NCBI GenBank assembly: GCA_025210655.1
Contig: JAOARG010000044.1
Coordinates: forward strand, 1 to 64,000
DNA: 64,000 bases
Direction of reading: 5' to 3'
Source: Bacillota bacterium
Lineage (GTDB): Bacteria; Bacillota; Clostridia; Peptostreptococcales; Acidaminobacteraceae
Within the stretch, counting starts at the first letter, position 1. Every line of letters begins with the position of its first letter. The position numbers and the translations under genes are program-made. This document shows, piece after piece, positions 62,392-64,000 of the stretch. The notes under the pieces were generated by a model. It worked only from the letters and a program-made list of their open reading frames with translations. It was not told the origin of the DNA and did no database searches.

Positions 62392-62703
62392 GGAGCTGAC
62401 TTAACAGCTCCCACGACCGTAGATGAACTACAGTCTTGTTAAGCATTATAACGAGTCATAACGTTAAGCGGTCATTTCATTCCCGTTTAGCATTTTCCTT
62501 ATACTCAAACGTTAAGCAATAATTTTTCAAATTATCGTACTCGGATACTTTGCATACGCAAACTTAATTTCAATTAGCTTGCGTAGCAAGGTTTCCATGT
62601 ACAACATTTGTAAAATGTCGCTTCACGTTCAATTTCATTGAATGCTTAACGGTGCATGTGCACCTGCTTAACATATATTGTGAAAAACAATATATTGCTT
62701 AAC
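62392..62703. repeat. Mirrored ladder hairpin array C (GTTAAGCA/TGCTTAAC linkers)
   Basis: On the left, GTTAAGC occurs at 62438, 62463 and 62511; on the right its reverse complement in TGCTTAAC occurs at 62643, 62665 and 62696. An inner trunk pairs GTACTCGGATACTT (62538) with AAGGTTTCCATGTAC (62588). Hairpins in between include GGAGCTG/CAGCTCC, CGTAG/CTACA, ATAATTT/AAATTAT, TTTGC/GCAAA, CTTGC/GCAAG, ACATTT/AAATGT, TTCAAT/ATTGAA, GGTGCA/TGCACC and ATATATTGT/ACAATATAT. The array ends eight bases from the stop of the oxidoreductase gene and reaches toward the nhaC promoter. Confidence 0.82.
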
Positions 62704-62710
62704 AATGGTA

Positions 62711-64000
62711 TTAGATTTTCTCTACTTTAATTTGAACAGCCTTCATTAATGGGAATCCATCAATAGGGTCAAATATATCATCATGTGTAATCTCATTTAC
62801 ATTAGCCTCTTTCCAGCCGTGAGTAATTTGAGTAACACCTGGTAAAATTTCTGTTTCACTGACTACATTCACTGCAATATCAATTGAACCAATCTTAGAA
62901 GTAACCTTTACCATATCTCCAGTCACTACGCCAAGTTTTTCAGCATCTACTGGGTGTACTTCTATCTCTGCTTTAGGAATAGCAGTAAGTGTTCTGGCAA
63001 AGTTTCTATTTCTTCCGTGGTAGAACATTACCTTTCTAGCACCTGTGATTAAGGCAATTGGGAATTCTTCATCAGGCTCTGCAACATATCTTGGTGCAAA
63101 GTACTCAGGAAGTTCCTCATAACCTAGATCTTTAAGATATTCTGAAGTAAACTCTATTTTTCCAGTTGGAGTATTGAATGGCTTCTGTCCATTCTTAGCC
63201 TTTTCCTCATATTTATTGTAAGTCATTGGCGCATACTTATATCCGTCTACATGCTTCTCAAGCTCTTCTAAAGTAACTCCTGTCGGCTCAAGTAACCACT
63301 TATTAAGCTCAGTTTCATTCTCCCATGGGAAGTAATCTCCAAAATCAAGTCTGTGGGCAATATCATGTAAGAACTGATACTCATCCTGTACACCATCTAT
63401 TGTGTAAATTCTTTTAGTTAAGTTTGCTAGCTGCTTTCCACCGTGACAGTGAATTTCACTTCTCTCAAGGTAAGATGCTGATGGAATAATATAATGAGCT
63501 AGCTCTGAAGTTTCTGTCATATAAAGCTCTCTACTTACTAATAGCTCAAGACTAGAAAGAGCCTTAGCAACCTTCTCTGAATTTGGATTAGTAAGAACTG
63601 GGTTTGCACCAGCAATAATCATTCCCTTAAGTGGGTATGGATCTTCTGAAAGAATTGTATCCATAGCAGTCATTGTATGACACTCTTCTCTGAAATCATA
63701 AAGAACAGGGAACTTATCTCTACCGATTGGATTAAGTTCTGTAAGGGGCTTCTCATCATAGATACAAAGTCCTCTTGCACCAAATCCTATTGGCATATAG
63801 TTTCCACCCTTAGCATCGAAAGCAGCAATTAATCCATCGATACAAGCAACTGCTCTTACATTGTTAATTCCGTTTTCATGGTGCTCAAGTCCATTTCCTA
63901 CGTAGTTAACAACCGCTGGTGCTCTTTCACCAATAAGTCTTGCAGCTTCAATGATAAGCTCTTTAGCAACACCTGTTTGCTCCTCAACGAATTCAGGAGT
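62711..64000 (-). CDS. Molybdopterin oxidoreductase, C-terminal part (runs off the edge)
   Basis: The open frame continues to the window edge, giving 429 residues of the C-terminal half of a DMSO-reductase-family enzyme; a Met codon at 63796 is internal. Visible blocks are GNGLEHHENGINNVRA, KGGNYMPIG, IIAGANPVLTNPNSEKV, ELAHYIIPSASYLERSE, and in the dinucleotide-binding domain GARKVMFYHGRNRNF and GVTQITHGW. The iron-sulfur and metal-ligand region is outside the window, so formate dehydrogenase, thiosulfate/polysulfide reductase and acetylene-hydratase-like types cannot be separated. It needs the cofactor made by the moeA-mobA-mobB products. Confidence 0.85.
   Translation of the reverse strand, partial: TPEFVEEQTGVAKELIIEAARLIGERAPAVVNYVGNGLEHHENGINNVRAVACIDGLIAAFDAKGGNYMPIGFGARGLCIYDEKPLTELNPIGRDKFPVLYDFREECHTMTAMDTILSEDPYPLKGMIIAGANPVLTNPNSEKVAKALSSLELLVSRELYMTETSELAHYIIPSASYLERSEIHCHGGKQLANLTKRIYTIDGVQDEYQFLHDIAHRLDFGDYFPWENETELNKWLLEPTGVTLEELEKHVDGYKYAPMTYNKYEEKAKNGQKPFNTPTGKIEFTSEYLKDLGYEELPEYFAPRYVAEPDEEFPIALITGARKVMFYHGRNRNFARTLTAIPKAEIEVHPVDAEKLGVVTGDMVKVTSKIGSIDIAVNVVSETEILPGVTQITHGWKEANVNEITHDDIFDPIDGFPLMKAVQIKVEKI

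Noticed and set aside
62711-63796. Complete 361-residue protein starting at 63796
   Set aside because: The frame stays open to the right edge with conserved family sequence, so that Met is internal and the gene is cut by the window.

Overview
The window reads as part of the chromosome of a low-GC, anaerobic, amino-acid-fermenting member of the Clostridia/Tissierellia. The evidence is AT-rich sequence with strong GGAGG ribosome sites, a tryptophanase with a sodium-coupled amino-acid transporter, pyruvate carboxylase, a molybdo/tungstopterin oxidoreductase with its cofactor genes, and a MsrA whose catalytic residue is encoded by an in-frame TGA (selenocysteine). I cannot name the species. No rRNA, tRNA or CRISPR was recognised, and almost all genes lie on the minus strand.

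Layout. 1-500: an internally deleted IS66 remnant with its right end. 767-4442: an accessory patch with a HEPN/zinc-ribbon protein, an AIPR-family phage-resistance protein and a small DUF6809-like protein. 4.7-15.0 kb: housekeeping genes (RlmD, a SARP-like regulator, metallo-beta-lactamase-fold hydrolase, thioesterase, HAD phosphatases, TtcA-like enzyme, small alarmone synthetase, radical SAM, Usp). 15.2-16.3 kb: small hypothetical genes around a 150-bp inverted repeat. 16.5-20.2 kb: YheO-like regulator, NSS transporter and tryptophanase. 20.7-23.4 kb: rlmN, PHP phosphatase and a 2-hydroxyacid dehydrogenase. 23.5-27.6 kb: a c-di-GMP signalling operon. 27.7-31.1 kb: pyruvate carboxylase. 31.4-43.4 kb: envelope and signalling genes (RCC1 repeats, degenerate AAA+ regulator, VTT protein, PII-like protein, two-component pair, lipoprotein, giant SLH protein). 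43.5-45.1 kb: metal ABC transporter. 45.1-50.0 kb: seleno-MsrA, cardiolipin synthase and a VanRS-like pair. 50.1-53.2 kb: divergent AtoE transporter and cytosine-deaminase-like gene, with a regulatory spacer. 53.2-57.1 kb: CapA, M42 peptidase, sulfurtransferase and a hypothetical. 58.2-60.7 kb: mobB-mobA-moeA behind a molybdenum-cofactor riboswitch. 60.9-64 kb: NhaC and the 3' part of a molybdopterin oxidoreductase that runs off the right edge.

The most striking signal is not a gene. Several intergenic regions (8119-8451, 20243-20632, 57823-58147, 62392-62703; simpler forms at 4616-4712 and 2098-2207) are arrays of small, mutually different hairpins separated by short conserved linkers. In the four large arrays the linkers of the left half are reverse complements, in mirrored order, of those in the right half. 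The whole region can therefore fold into a trunk of 8-13 bp linker stems with a hairpin projecting on each side at most levels. Two arrays 37 kb apart share trunk sequences but carry different, compensated hairpins. Most arrays abut a stop codon. I do not recognise this as a named element.

Functional links. The moeA-mobA-mobB operon makes cofactor for enzymes such as the oxidoreductase at the right edge, and the riboswitch would couple expression to cofactor level. The tryptophanase, transporter and YheO-like regulator look like one aromatic amino-acid catabolic module. The GGDEF, Cache kinase, response regulator and PilZ genes form a compact signalling chain.
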